NCBI RefSeq assembly: GCF_028330765.1
Contig: NZ_JAQMTY010000101.1
Coordinates: 1-47,340, forward strand
Origin: Spirulina subsalsa CS-330
GTDB lineage: Bacteria; Cyanobacteriota; Cyanobacteriia; Cyanobacteriales; Spirulinaceae
DNA: 47,340 nt
Direction of reading: 5' to 3'
Part shown: in pieces, positions 17,319-26,758 of the stretch
Numbering within the stretch: position 1 is the first letter of the stretch
Layout: every line of letters starts with the position of its first letter
Notes under the pieces: generated by a model
The model's input: only the letters and a program-made list of their open reading frames with translations
Told to the model about the DNA's origin: nothing
Database searches by the model: none
Translations under genes and position numbers: made by a program

Positions 17319-18647
17319 ATGACTGATTTATCTACTATTGCTACGGATTTAAAAGCAAAAATTATCAACCGCTCTGCAATCATTGGCGTTGTAGGGTTGG
17401 GGTATGTGGGTTTACCTTTTGCCGTGGAAAAAGCAAAGGTGGGCTTCAATGTGATTGGCATTGAGCAAAATCCACAACGGGCAGCAAAGGTTAATCGAGG
17501 TGAGAACTATGTTGCAGATGTTAGCGATGTAGAACTGAGAACATTGGTGGAGCAGGGAAATATTCGGGCTGTTCAGGGATTTGAGCAATTACCGGAGCTA
17601 GATGTAGTGGTCATTTGTGTTCCTACGCCATTGACGAAAAACCTGACACCTAATCTCAGCTACATTGAGAGCGTGACTGAGCAAATTGCTCAAAACTTAA
17701 GGGTTGGACAACTGATTACATTAGAATCAACAACCTATCCCGGTACAACTGATGAGGTGATGGCTCCGGTTTTGGAAGCTTGTAGTGGATTGCAGCAAGG
17801 CCGAGACTTTTTTTTGGCCCATTCACCGGAGCGGGTTGATCCTGGCAATCAACGCTACACAACGAAGAACACGAATAAGGTGGTGGGTGCTTCTGACCCC
17901 ATATCTTTAGATGTTGCTACGCTCTTTTATCAGCAAACCATTGAAAATGTAGTGCCGGTTAGTAGTGCAAAGGCAGCGGAGTTAACCAAGGTTTTTGAAA
18001 ACACGTTTCGAGCGGTGAATATTGCGCTGGTGAATGAGTTGGCGTTGCTGTGTGATCGCATGAATATCAATGTTTGGGAAGTCCTTGATGCTGCCAATAC
18101 AAAGCCATTTGGGATTATGCCTTTTTATCCGGGGCCAGGGGTGGGGGGGCACTGTATCCCGTTAGATCCCCATTATTTGGAATGGAAAGCTAAAGAGTTT
18201 AACTTTGAAACCCGGTTTATTGCCCTAGCGGGTGAGATTAACCGCCGGATGCCGGAATTCGTGCGCCAGAAGGCTTGGCGTGTTTTGAATGAGTTGGGGA
18301 TTGCACCTTCTCAATCGCGGGTTTTAATTTTAGGGGTTGCCTACAAGAAGGATTTGGGAGATTGGCGCGAATCTCCCGCGATCCATATTATTGAGTATTT
18401 ACAGGCGGATCGGGTAACGATTAGTTACCATGACCCGTTTGTGGCTGAAATTGAGGTTAACGGTAAGCTGTTTTATTCTCAGGAGTTGACCGATGAGTTA
18501 ATCGGTTCTGTCGATCTTGTAATTATTGCTACGGATCATCGTGCTCTTGATTATGGCAATGTTGTGTATCAGGCTCAAGCGGTGCTGGATACTCGAGGAA
18601 TTACGCGGCATTTAGAGTGCGATCAAACGAAGGTGACGCTATTGTGA
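17319..18647 (+). CDS. wbpA: UDP-N-acetylglucosamine 6-dehydrogenase (WbpA-like)
   Basis: A 442-residue nucleotide-sugar dehydrogenase that would oxidise UDP-GlcNAc at C6 to the uronic acid with two NAD+. The NAD-binding GLGYVGLP is at 26-33, and the catalytic cysteine is Cys279 in VGGHCIPLDP. Sequence features such as FYPGPGVGGHC and SPERVDPGN match the WbpA branch rather than UDP-glucose dehydrogenases. It opens the plus-strand series wbpA-wbpB-wbpD-wbpE and overlaps the next gene by GTGA. Confidence 0.9.
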   Translation: MTDLSTIATDLKAKIINRSAIIGVVGLGYVGLPFAVEKAKVGFNVIGIEQNPQRAAKVNRGENYVADVSDVELRTLVEQGNIRAVQGFEQLPELDVVVICVPTPLTKNLTPNLSYIESVTEQIAQNLRVGQLITLESTTYPGTTDEVMAPVLEACSGLQQGRDFFLAHSPERVDPGNQRYTTKNTNKVVGASDPISLDVATLFYQQTIENVVPVSSAKAAELTKVFENTFRAVNIALVNELALLCDRMNINVWEVLDAANTKPFGIMPFYPGPGVGGHCIPLDPHYLEWKAKEFNFETRFIALAGEINRRMPEFVRQKAWRVLNELGIAPSQSRVLILGVAYKKDLGDWRESPAIHIIEYLQADRVTISYHDPFVAEIEVNGKLFYSQELTDELIGSVDLVIIATDHRALDYGNVVYQAQAVLDTRGITRHLECDQTKVTLL

Positions 18648-19600
18648 AACAAGTCGTTGTGGTGGGAGCGGGGAATTGGGGAAAAAACCTGATTCGCAAT
18701 TTTGCTCAGTTGGGAGCTTTAGCCGGGGTAGCAGAAGTAAATCCCCAGTTAAGGGCAGCGGTGGCAGAGCAATATCCGCATGTGGCTCTGTTTACGGATT
18801 ATGAGCAGGCTTTAGCCAGTTCTGCTGCGGCTCTAGTTTTAGCCACGCCGGCCCCGACTCACTTTCAGTTGGCGTTGACGGCTTTGGCTGCTGGGAAGGA
18901 TGTCTTTGTGGAAAAGCCGATGACGCTGAAAAGCGCAGAGGCGCGGCAGTTAGCGGAGTATGCGAATCAACAGTCTCGAATTTTGATGGTGGGTCATCTC
19001 TTGTTGTATCAACCGGCTATTCGCTGGATGCGGGATTATCTCCAGAGTGGACAGGCAGGCAAGGTTTATCATGTGGCAACACAGCGGCTGAAGTTAGGGC
19101 GAGTACGTCGTGAAGAAAATGTGTGGTGGTCGTTTGCCCCCCATGATGTTTCGGTGGTTTTGGCTTTATTGGGTAATCCTCTTGTTCAAGAGGTACAGGC
19201 ACAGGGACAAGCAATATTGCAGTCTCAGGTTGAAGATGATGTTCATGTTTCTTTAGCGTTTGAGGGAGGAAAAACGGGGCATTTGCACTGTTCTTGGTAT
19301 TGGCCAGAGATGAAGCGTAGCACAACCGTGATTGCTGAGCGGGAAATGCTGGTCTATGACGAGATATCCCAGCGGGTAACGGTTTATAACAAGGGAATCC
19401 ACGAAGATTTGAGTAATCGGGATGAGGGCAGTTGGAGTCCTGAGGTTACTGAATCTGAACCCTTAAAGTTGGAATGTGAGCATTTCCTTGATTGCTTGGA
19501 GACTCGGCAACAGCCTCGCTCTAATGGCTGGAATGGTGTGGCTGTTGTGGAAGTTTTGGAAAAAGTTCAGGGTTGCCTGGATCGGTCGAGACAGGACTAG
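18644..19600 (+). CDS. wbpB: UDP-GlcNAc uronate 3-dehydrogenase (WbpB-like)
   Basis: A 318-residue Gfo/Idh/MocA oxidoreductase. The N-terminal Rossmann motif VVVGAGNWGKN and the hallmark VEKPMTL are visible. In Pseudomonas, WbpB oxidises C3 of UDP-GlcNAcA and works with the aminotransferase WbpE, recycling NADH through 2-oxoglutarate. The start is the GTG at 18644, whose last bases form the stop of wbpA (GTGA); the longer frame from GTG 18617 would overlap wbpA by 31 bases. Confidence 0.88.
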   Translation: MKQVVVVGAGNWGKNLIRNFAQLGALAGVAEVNPQLRAAVAEQYPHVALFTDYEQALASSAAALVLATPAPTHFQLALTALAAGKDVFVEKPMTLKSAEARQLAEYANQQSRILMVGHLLLYQPAIRWMRDYLQSGQAGKVYHVATQRLKLGRVRREENVWWSFAPHDVSVVLALLGNPLVQEVQAQGQAILQSQVEDDVHVSLAFEGGKTGHLHCSWYWPEMKRSTTVIAEREMLVYDEISQRVTVYNKGIHEDLSNRDEGSWSPEVTESEPLKLECEHFLDCLETRQQPRSNGWNGVAVVEVLEKVQGCLDRSRQD

Positions 19601-19638
19601 GCGGTTTTTGTTTGTGTCAATAATCAAGGAGGCTGTTG

Positions 19639-20220
19639 GTGGTTGATTATTTTGTCCATGAGTCTGCTTATGTTGATCAAGGAGCGGTAATTGGTAAGGG
19701 GACAAAAGTTTGGCATTTTTCTCATGTGATGGGAAAGGCAAAAGTTGGTGAGAATTGTTCTTTGGGTCAAAATGTGTTGGTGGCTGATCATGTGGTGATT
19801 GGCAATGGTTGTAAGATTCAAAATAATGTTTCTTTATATGAGGGTGTGGTTTTAGAGGACTATGTATTTTGTGGCCCTTCGATGGTGTTTACAAATGTAA
19901 AAACGCCCCGTTGTGAGTTTCCTCGTAATACCAGTGATGATTATTTTTCCACATTGGTGAAGCGGGGGGCGAGTATTGGAGCCAATGCGACGATTGTTTG
20001 TGGGGTGACGCTCCATGAATGTGCGTTTGTGGCGGCGGGAGCGGTGGTGACGAAGGATGTCCCAGCTTATGGGATGGTGGCGGGGGTTCCAGCGAGAATT
20101 ATCGGTTGGATGAGCGCCTATGGGGATGTGTTGGCGTTTGATGCGGCGGGTTTGGCGGTGGATTCTCAGGGGGTGAGGTATCGTCGGGTTTCAGCGCAGG
20201 TAGTAGAGCGTGTTGATTAA
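19639..20220 (+). CDS. wbpD: UDP-GlcNAc3N uronate N-acetyltransferase (WbpD-like)
   Basis: A 193-residue left-handed beta-helix acetyltransferase with many hexapeptide repeats (from [11 protein letters not shown] to [12 protein letters not shown]). It closely follows WbpD/Wlb[34 protein letters not shown] and [15 protein letters not shown]. It would acetylate the 3-amino group using acetyl-CoA. The start is GTG 19639, six bases after AAGGAGG; TTG 19636 is too close to that site. Two bases separate its stop from the next ATG. Confidence 0.9.
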   Translation: MVDYFVHESAYVDQGAVIGKGTKVWHFSHVMGKAKVGENCSLGQNVLVADHVVIGNGCKIQNNVSLYEGVVLEDYVFCGPSMVFTNVKTPRCEFPRNTSDDYFSTLVKRGASIGANATIVCGVTLHECAFVAAGAVVTKDVPAYGMVAGVPARIIGWMSAYGDVLAFDAAGLAVDSQGVRYRRVSAQVVERVD

Positions 20221-20222
20221 GC

Positions 20223-21377
20223 ATGAATAATATGAAAATTCCCGTTTTAGATCTGAGGCCTCAGTATGAACAAATCAAGGATGAGGTGCAGGAGGCGATT
20301 CAGCGTGTTTTAGAGTCGGGCCAGTTCATTATGGGGCCGGATGTAAAGCTGTTTGAGGAGGATGTGGCGGCTTATTTAGGGGTGAAGCATGCGATCGCTG
20401 TCAACTCTGGTACGGATGCCTTGGTGATTGGTCTAAGGGCGCTGGGAATTGGGGAAGGGGATGAGGTGATTACCACGCCCTTTTCTTTTTTCGCCACCGC
20501 TGAGTCGATTAGCAATGTGGGGGCAAAGCCTGTTTTTGCAGATATTGACCCCAGAAGCTTCAATATTGACCCCAAGGAGATTAAAGGGAAAATTACTCCT
20601 CGGACTAAGGCGATTATGCCTGTTCACCTCTATGGGCAACCCGCCGCGATGGGGCAGATTATGGAAATTGCCCAAGAGCATGGTTTAAAGACGATCGAAG
20701 ACTGCGCTCAATCTTTTGGGGCAAGATATTGGGGAACTTGTTCCTCTTGTGATGGTCATTGTCAGGAAACCACGCGGGCGTCATTGCGGGGGAAATTTAC
20801 GGGGACTATTGGAGATGTGGGCGCTTATTCCTTTTTCCCTTCCAAAAATTTGGGCGCTTATGGGGATGGGGGTATGGTTGTCACCAATGATGACCATGTG
20901 GCCGAAGTAGCGAGGATGTTGCGGGTGCATGGGGCGAAAAAGAAGTATCATAATGAAGTTTTGGGATATAATTCCCGTCTGGATACATTGCAAGCAGCGA
21001 TTTTGCGGGTGAAGTTGCCCTATTTGGAGCAGTGGAATGAGGGCAGACGCAGGGTTGCTAAAACTTACAATGAGTTATTGGCAGATGTTGTGGGAATAAT
21101 TAATCCAGAGTTAGCGGATGGTCATGTGTTTCACCAATATACTATTCGGGTTTTGAATGGAAAGCGGGATAAGGTACAGAAATATCTGGGTGAGCAGGGA
21201 ATTGGGTCGATGATTTATTATCCAGTGCCGCAAGACCAGTTGCCTGTTTATCAGGGACAGTATCCGAAAATGCCAGTGAGTAATTTGTTGGGTACTGAGG
21301 TATTGAGTTTACCAATATGGCCTGAACTGAGTTATCAAAATATTGAGAAAGTGACTAATTTGATTCAAAAAATTTAG
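20223..21377 (+). CDS. wbpE: UDP-3-keto-GlcNAc uronate aminotransferase (WbpE-like)
   Basis: A 384-residue PLP-dependent DegT/DnrJ/EryC1 aminotransferase. The PLP lysine is Lys208 in FPSKNLGAYGDGG, and SGTDALVIGL and EDCAQSFGA are cofactor-site motifs. It would aminate C3 of the keto sugar made by WbpB. Residues about 170-197 hold an extra loop with C173-S-S-C176-D-G-H179-C180, rich in potential metal ligands and located just after the PLP-aspartate strand. It completes the wbpA-B-D-E run; wbpI lies further downstream. Confidence 0.9.
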   Translation: MNNMKIPVLDLRPQYEQIKDEVQEAIQRVLESGQFIMGPDVKLFEEDVAAYLGVKHAIAVNSGTDALVIGLRALGIGEGDEVITTPFSFFATAESISNVGAKPVFADIDPRSFNIDPKEIKGKITPRTKAIMPVHLYGQPAAMGQIMEIAQEHGLKTIEDCAQSFGARYWGTCSSCDGHCQETTRASLRGKFTGTIGDVGAYSFFPSKNLGAYGDGGMVVTNDDHVAEVARMLRVHGAKKKYHNEVLGYNSRLDTLQAAILRVKLPYLEQWNEGRRRVAKTYNELLADVVGIINPELADGHVFHQYTIRVLNGKRDKVQKYLGEQGIGSMIYYPVPQDQLPVYQGQYPKMPVSNLLGTEVLSLPIWPELSYQNIEKVTNLIQKI

Positions 21378-21496
21378 GTTTGACTAAAATTTTTACGGAT
21401 TATTATGATATTAAATACTTTTTTATGGCCTTATGTGCCGCTTCTTTTCATAGATCCAAGGTTAAGTCCGATTCATAAAATACTAGCTGGTTGCCA

Positions 21497-22930
21497 ATGA
21501 GCATTGTTCAAGTGGTAAAAAGTTGGCTACCCCGTAGCTCGTTTGTTCGTGGGGTACTCCTTCTGGGAGGGGGAGCAACGGCGAGTCAAGTCATTCTTAT
21601 GGCTTCTGCTCCTCTGCTGACTCGTTTATATACCACTGAGCAGTTTGGTTTAGTGGCTGTGTTTGGCTCCATGTTGAGCATTTTTAGCGTAGTTTCAAGT
21701 CTTAGTTACGAATTGGCAATTCCAATTGCCAAAGATGATGATGAGGCTGTTCATGGGGTTGTACTAGGGCTGTTTGTTGCACTAGGAATTAGCTTATTGA
21801 CGTTTCTCGGTGTCCTCTGCTTTAGAGAACAAATTGCCACAGCGGTTAATCTTCCGGCAATGGCGGGTTATCTCTGGCTTTTGCCCTTGGGTTTATTGCT
21901 TCGCAGTATTTATCAAATTTTCTATTATTGGGGCTTGCGGGTTAAGGCATTTTCTGCTATAGCTCGAACTAAGCTCACGCAATCAGTCGGTTCAGTCGTT
22001 GTTCAGCTTGGTGGAGCCTCTTTTGGAACTATAGCGCTTTTATTAGGTCAGGTAGTGGGTCAAGCAGCAGGGATTTCTTCCCTTGCTGTTGTAGCAGTAA
22101 GAAATCGCTGGGATTTGTTTAAAGCAGTTCGCTTCAAGCAGGTGTTATGGTTTGCTTGGCGATATCGCCAGTTTCCTTATTTCTCTACTTGGGGTGGTTT
22201 GCTCAATACAATTGGCGCTCAAATGCCGCCAGTATTGTTTGCTATCCTTTTTAGTCCTGCTGCTGCGGGTATATATGCTCTAGCTCATCGGGTTTTGTCC
22301 TTACCAATGTCTTTAGTGGGGCAAGCGATCGGAAATGTGTTTTTAGCCAAAGCAGCAGATGCGCGTAGAGAAGGTAATTTAGCTGTACTTGTTGCCAGAG
22401 TCCATGAAAAGTTAGCTCAAATTGCTATGCCTCCAGCACTTCTGCTGGCTATAATTGGACCTGATTTGTTTGTCTGGGTATTTGGCCCAGAGTGGCATGA
22501 TGCTGGAATATTTGCGCGTTTGATGACTCCTATGCTGTATTTCCAGTTCATTTTATCCCCTATTTCTTCTATCCTCAATGTCTTAGAAAGACAAGATCAG
22601 AATATGCTTTTACAGGGTATTATGTGTGTGTGTCGTGCCGTTTCTTGTATAATTGGTGCAACGTTAGGTGATTTAAAGTTAGCTGTTTTTTTGTTTTCTT
22701 TGGGAAGCGCTTTTTCTTATTTAGCTTTTTTAGGATGGATATTCAAAATATCAGGAAATCCATTGGCAATTATTATAAAATCCACAGGCAAAACATTTAT
22801 TAGAGGATGCATTTTAGTTAGCCCTATTATTATTACTAATTTGATTCCATCAAATTCATTACTATTAGTTGCATCTTTGCTCTTAACAGGATTCTTGATT
22901 CTTAATCAATATCGTGTAATTCTTCAATAA
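21497..22930 (+). CDS. wzx: Polysaccharide flippase (Wzx family)
   Basis: A 477-residue membrane protein with about 12-14 hydrophobic segments. The N-terminal LLLGGGATASQVILMASAPLLTRLYTTEQFG is the usual opening of this flippase family. It would turn undecaprenyl-linked repeat units across the inner membrane for Wzy polymerisation. ATG 21497 is preferred over TTG 21491. Base composition shifts from balanced to AT-rich along this gene, and the last third already looks like the foreign island downstream. Confidence 0.87.
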   Translation: MSIVQVVKSWLPRSSFVRGVLLLGGGATASQVILMASAPLLTRLYTTEQFGLVAVFGSMLSIFSVVSSLSYELAIPIAKDDDEAVHGVVLGLFVALGISLLTFLGVLCFREQIATAVNLPAMAGYLWLLPLGLLLRSIYQIFYYWGLRVKAFSAIARTKLTQSVGSVVVQLGGASFGTIALLLGQVVGQAAGISSLAVVAVRNRWDLFKAVRFKQVLWFAWRYRQFPYFSTWGGLLNTIGAQMPPVLFAILFSPAAAGIYALAHRVLSLPMSLVGQAIGNVFLAKAADARREGNLAVLVARVHEKLAQIAMPPALLLAIIGPDLFVWVFGPEWHDAGIFARLMTPMLYFQFILSPISSILNVLERQDQNMLLQGIMCVCRAVSCIIGATLGDLKLAVFLFSLGSAFSYLAFLGWIFKISGNPLAIIIKSTGKTFIRGCILVSPIIITNLIPSNSLLLVASLLLTGFLILNQYRVILQ

Positions 22931-23275
22931 AAGATTTAGGAACTGTATATAGGAGGTCTAAATCATTTTGCCCTTAGACATCTCCATAAATCAGATATAA
23001 AGCATCAATCGGCTGTAATGACAGGCAATTATTGAAGATGTCTGGGGATAAAGGTAGCATTTTGATCGCACTACAATAGACAATAAAGCTTTACCAAGCC
23101 AAAAATCCTCCCGTGAAAAGGGGGGTTGGGGAGATCGAACCCTTATCAAAGAGTTATTGTCTATTATGATATGGCATCCGATCAATTTTCAAAATGATTC
23201 AGGGTCGCTATCTATAATAAATATTTATCCCAATCTGTTAGATAAGGTTCATTCATTATCAAAGTAGAAAACAAT
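22931..23275. repeat. Intergenic region with an inverted-repeat element
   Basis: 345 bases without a credible gene. An exact 12-base inverted repeat, AATAGACAATAA (23075-23086) and TTATTGTCTATT (23154-23165), flanks a segment containing CCTCCCGTGAAAAGGGGGG, a small internal stem. This resembles short dispersed cyanobacterial repeats. Another pair, AGACATCT near 22977 and AGATGTCT near 23036, surrounds a 31-codon fragment on the minus strand that may be a gene relic. Nothing else was recognised. Confidence 0.45.
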
Positions 23276-23938
23276 ATGAAAAATAAAATTGATGAACTCG
23301 CTTTCAGAGGAGAAGATCGAGAAAAATCGCTTTCCAAATCAGTTTATTTTAGCGATTCCTACTTTTCTTTACGACAGCTATTTTCTTTGGCTCAACAAAT
23401 TCATGAAATTCATTCTATGAAGCCACAATCAATTCTAGAGGTGGGGATAGGCAATGGTTTTGTCTCCACTTTTTTTAGGCAAGCTGGTTATACAATTACA
23501 ACAGCAGATATAAACCCATCTCTTGAACCAGATATTTGTGCACCTCTTGATGAAATTCATAATTTTCTAGGGGGGCAAACTTTTAATCTTGTTGTTTGTT
23601 GTGAGGTGTTAGAACATATGCCTTTAGAAAGGCTAGAAAATAATATTAAGTATTTGAAATCTTTGGGACAGAAACTCTTTTTAACTTTACCAAATTACAA
23701 AAGAACATTTGGATTGTACGGATTCTTGAGGTTGCCCAAAAATTCTGCTTATCCGCTCCGAATGAGTTTTAATGTTGACTTACCAAAACAAATCGGTTCA
23801 GCCCATTTTTGGGAAGTAGGATCTTGTCATCAATCATCTCGCCAAGAAATTATCAATCTTCTCAAGGAACACTATGATTATGTCGATTCGGGTTATATGT
23901 TAATGAATCCCTATCATATATACTTCAAAGCCAGTTAA
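23276..23938 (+). CDS. SAM-dependent methyltransferase
   Basis: A 220-residue class I methyltransferase. Motif I is ILEVGIGNG (about 54-62), followed by the acidic TADINPS; post-motif residues VVCCEVLEHMP are typical of the Methyltransf_11/23 group. In this position it probably methylates a sugar or glycan end, but the substrate cannot be read from the sequence. AT-rich, as are its neighbours. Confidence 0.8.
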   Translation: MKNKIDELAFRGEDREKSLSKSVYFSDSYFSLRQLFSLAQQIHEIHSMKPQSILEVGIGNGFVSTFFRQAGYTITTADINPSLEPDICAPLDEIHNFLGGQTFNLVVCCEVLEHMPLERLENNIKYLKSLGQKLFLTLPNYKRTFGLYGFLRLPKNSAYPLRMSFNVDLPKQIGSAHFWEVGSCHQSSRQEIINLLKEHYDYVDSGYMLMNPYHIYFKAS

Positions 23939-24030
23939 AATATATTGGATAAAGGCAAAAAAGCTAAGTAATTATTGAAGCGGCGTTTTTGCCTTTATCG
24001 GGAAGGATACAGGGAAATTTACCAATAATA

Positions 24031-25125
24031 ATGAAATTCGTTACCATAGTCGGTGCTAGACCCCAATTTATCAAAGCGGCAACAGTTTCTCGTGTCTTGC
24101 GTTCCACCCCAGACACGACAGAAATATTAGTCCATACAGGACAACACTATGACTCCAATATGTCCGAGGTTTTCTTCGACGAATTAGAAATTCCCCAGCC
24201 AGACTATCATTTAGGTATAGGCTCTGGTACTCATGGGAGCCAAACGGGTAAAATGCTAGAAGCTATTGAAGCAGTTCTAATTCAGGAACAACCTAATTGG
24301 GTTTTAGTCTATGGTGATACCAACTCCACTCTAGCAGGTGCTTTAGCAGCGGCGAAACTGCATATCCCAGTGGCTCATGTGGAAGCGGGACTGCGGTCTT
24401 TTAACCGCCAGATGCCAGAAGAAATTAATCGCATTCTGACTGACCATAGTTCAGACCTACTTTTTGCTCCTACTGATACAGCGGTAAAAAATCTTCTCCA
24501 TGAGGGTATTCCCGAAAATAAGGTTCACTTAGTTGGGGATGTGATGTATGATGCGGCTCTATATTATGGAGCGAAAGCTGATACTCACAGTCAAATTCTC
24601 TCTAAGTTGGGATTGACCACCAAAGGCTATATTTTGGCTACAATTCATAGAGCCGAAAACACTGATGATGCTGCACGCCTTCAGGCTATTTTTCAAGGAC
24701 TGGTGCAGGTTGCCCAGAAAATACCAGTGGTGCTTCCCCTTCATCCTCGGACTCGCAAAGCCCTAGAAAGAGAAAATTTATTCTCCGAAGTATCTGAATC
24801 CTTAGTGCTAATTGAACCTGTAGGATACTTGGATATGGTGATGTTGGAGAAAAACGCCTGTTTAATTGCTACTGATTCTGGTGGTGTGCAGAAAGAAGCC
24901 TTTTTTTATCGCGTTCCTTGTGTCACTCTGCGTGAGGAGACGCAGTGGGTGGAATTAGTGGAGATGGGATGGAATTGTTTAGCAATTCCCTGTAATCCAA
25001 CATCGATTAAGACTTCCATACTCAGTGGTATAGATAAAACTTCGGGTGCTAATCCAGAGGTTTCTTTCCTGTATGGTACAGGTACAGCCGCCCAAGTAAC
25101 AGTCACTATTTTAATCCAACATTAA
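24031..25125 (+). CDS. wbpI: UDP-GlcNAc3NAc uronate 2-epimerase (WbpI-like), intact copy
   Basis: A 364-residue non-hydrolysing UDP-sugar 2-epimerase. The opening MKFVTIVGARPQFIKAATVS holds the conserved GxRPQ. LGIGSGTHGSQTGKMLEAIE is typical of WbpI rather than WecB, and later come GDTNSTLAGALAA, HVEAGLRS and DSGGVQKEA. It would turn UDP-GlcNAc3NAcA into UDP-ManNAc3NAcA, the last step of the pathway started by WbpA. ATG 24031 is used; upstream sequence is not conserved. A near-identical copy at 26758 and a gutted copy at 29139 lie downstream in the same direction. Confidence 0.9.
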   Translation: MKFVTIVGARPQFIKAATVSRVLRSTPDTTEILVHTGQHYDSNMSEVFFDELEIPQPDYHLGIGSGTHGSQTGKMLEAIEAVLIQEQPNWVLVYGDTNSTLAGALAAAKLHIPVAHVEAGLRSFNRQMPEEINRILTDHSSDLLFAPTDTAVKNLLHEGIPENKVHLVGDVMYDAALYYGAKADTHSQILSKLGLTTKGYILATIHRAENTDDAARLQAIFQGLVQVAQKIPVVLPLHPRTRKALERENLFSEVSESLVLIEPVGYLDMVMLEKNACLIATDSGGVQKEAFFYRVPCVTLREETQWVELVEMGWNCLAIPCNPTSIKTSILSGIDKTSGANPEVSFLYGTGTAAQVTVTILIQH

Positions 25126-25564
25126 ATGATAGATTGTAGTATAGCCTATATTTGTCTATCAGATACTCAGGAAGTACGCTGTCAACACCAGCACGTGAAT
25201 AATTATAGGTTTTCAGTAAAAAAAATTATATTATTCTGAGGCTTGTGTAATGAGAGAAAATTCACAAGATCAATGTAGTATGTTTGTTAATAATTTAAAC
25301 GCCACATTCCTCTCTATTCTTAACTGTTTTTGCCTTTTCAACCCATAAAGCGCTTATGCCGTAAGTATTTTGTAGTTATGAAAGTAAATTGTTTTTGTGG
25401 TTAATAGAGATAAATTGTAATTTAAATCTCAATCTAGCATCTTCCCAGGATGCTAAAACTAAGAATATTCGTTACTAGGTTCCTGAACCGGCGGAAATCA
25501 GGTTAAGCCTTATTTTGTTTCGTGTTCATAGTTTAGATTTAGATATAGTTATAGTAGGAGTTAA
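25126..25564. other. AT-rich intergenic region
   Basis: 439 bases with no convincing gene. A 37-codon frame starts right after the wbpI stop but shows no recognised motif. A small hairpin TAGCATC-ttcccag-GATGCTA lies at 25435-25455. The final bases AGGAG are the ribosome site of the next gene. It may be debris from the recombination that shaped this region. Confidence 0.4.
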
Positions 25565-26758
25565 ATGAGCAACGAAAATCAATCTAGTAGACGAGCCTTA
25601 GTAATGTGTCTTGCAGATCCAAGTGGAAATCCGAGGCCCCGTAGAGTAATTGAGTGGCTATCTAATAGTGCTTTTCACGTAAGTGTTTTTTCTTTTGAAA
25701 TTAAGGGTAATTTAACAGTCGCTCAATCGTTTGTGATACAAAAGCCTTCCAGATCAATACTGCTAAGATTGACTAGGTTGTCCTTGAGGTTATTCTCCCA
25801 AATTATACCCAGTTTTTACATTCAAAATAGTATCAATGAGTTTTTATTTAACTTAAAGAATCCTGATGAATTGATGAGGGAAAAATTTGAGTTGATTGTG
25901 GTTGAAAACTTAGAAATGCTCCCTCTGGCTATTAGATTAAAGAATAAGAACAAAAGTAAAGTATTATTTGATGCTAGAGAGTTTTATCCCAAACAATTTG
26001 AAAATAATCTCATCTTTCGGCTTGTTCTCAGCAAATTCATAACCAAACTATGTAAAAATTTTCTTCCATTATGCGATCAAGTCATTACGGTATCTCCTGG
26101 TTTAGCTAAAGCCTATATAAAAATTTTTAACATCCATACATCAGTTATACGAAGTGTACCAACCTACATTTCGCTGCCAGCTAATCCAGTTAATTCAAAT
26201 ATAATTAAAATGGTTCATCACGGGGTTGCCAATAGAAATAGAAAATTAGAAAATATGATTGAGATGTTTAAATTTCTAGATCAGCGGTTTACTCTTGATT
26301 TCTATCTTTCTGGCGGTGATGAATCTTACAAAAATAGTTTAATAAATATTGCGAAAAAATATTCATCTATTAGATTTATGAATCCAGTGTCCTTTAGTGA
26401 AATATGTCCAATGCTAAATACCTATGATATTGGCTTATTCCTTTTTGAGCCTACAACATTTAATCTGAAGCACTGTCTGCCAAACAAGTTATTTGAGTTT
26501 ATTCAAGCTCGACTTATGGTTGCCATTGGACCTTCACCTGATATGGCTGAGTTGGTTCGTGAATATCAATGTGGTATCATTTCTGAATCATTTAATCCTC
26601 AGTCAATGGCCAGTCTCCTAAACAAGTTAAAGCCAGAAGAAATTATGCATTTTAAAAATAAAAGTGATAAAGCCGCACAAGTTCTTTGTTTTGAGGAAGA
26701 GAGTAAAGAACTTAAAAAAATTATTAATAGTCTTTTAGAGAAAACGCAACTTTTATAA
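25565..26758 (+). CDS. Glycosyltransferase, family 4-like
   Basis: A 397-residue GT-B-fold glycosyltransferase. N-terminal MCLADPSGNPRPRRVIEWL fits a donor/acceptor glycine-rich start, and the C-terminal half carries LPNKLFEFIQARLMVAIG, the position of the E-x7-E donor-binding motif in family 4 enzymes. It would add one sugar of the repeat unit. AGGAG precedes the ATG. Its stop overlaps the ATG remnant of the second wbpI copy (TAATG). It lies between two direct repeats of wbpI and could be lost or exchanged by recombination. Confidence 0.78.
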   Translation: MSNENQSSRRALVMCLADPSGNPRPRRVIEWLSNSAFHVSVFSFEIKGNLTVAQSFVIQKPSRSILLRLTRLSLRLFSQIIPSFYIQNSINEFLFNLKNPDELMREKFELIVVENLEMLPLAIRLKNKNKSKVLFDAREFYPKQFENNLIFRLVLSKFITKLCKNFLPLCDQVITVSPGLAKAYIKIFNIHTSVIRSVPTYISLPANPVNSNIIKMVHHGVANRNRKLENMIEMFKFLDQRFTLDFYLSGGDESYKNSLINIAKKYSSIRFMNPVSFSEICPMLNTYDIGLFLFEPTTFNLKHCLPNKLFEFIQARLMVAIGPSPDMAELVREYQCGIISESFNPQSMASLLNKLKPEEIMHFKNKSDKAAQVLCFEEESKELKKIINSLLEKTQLL

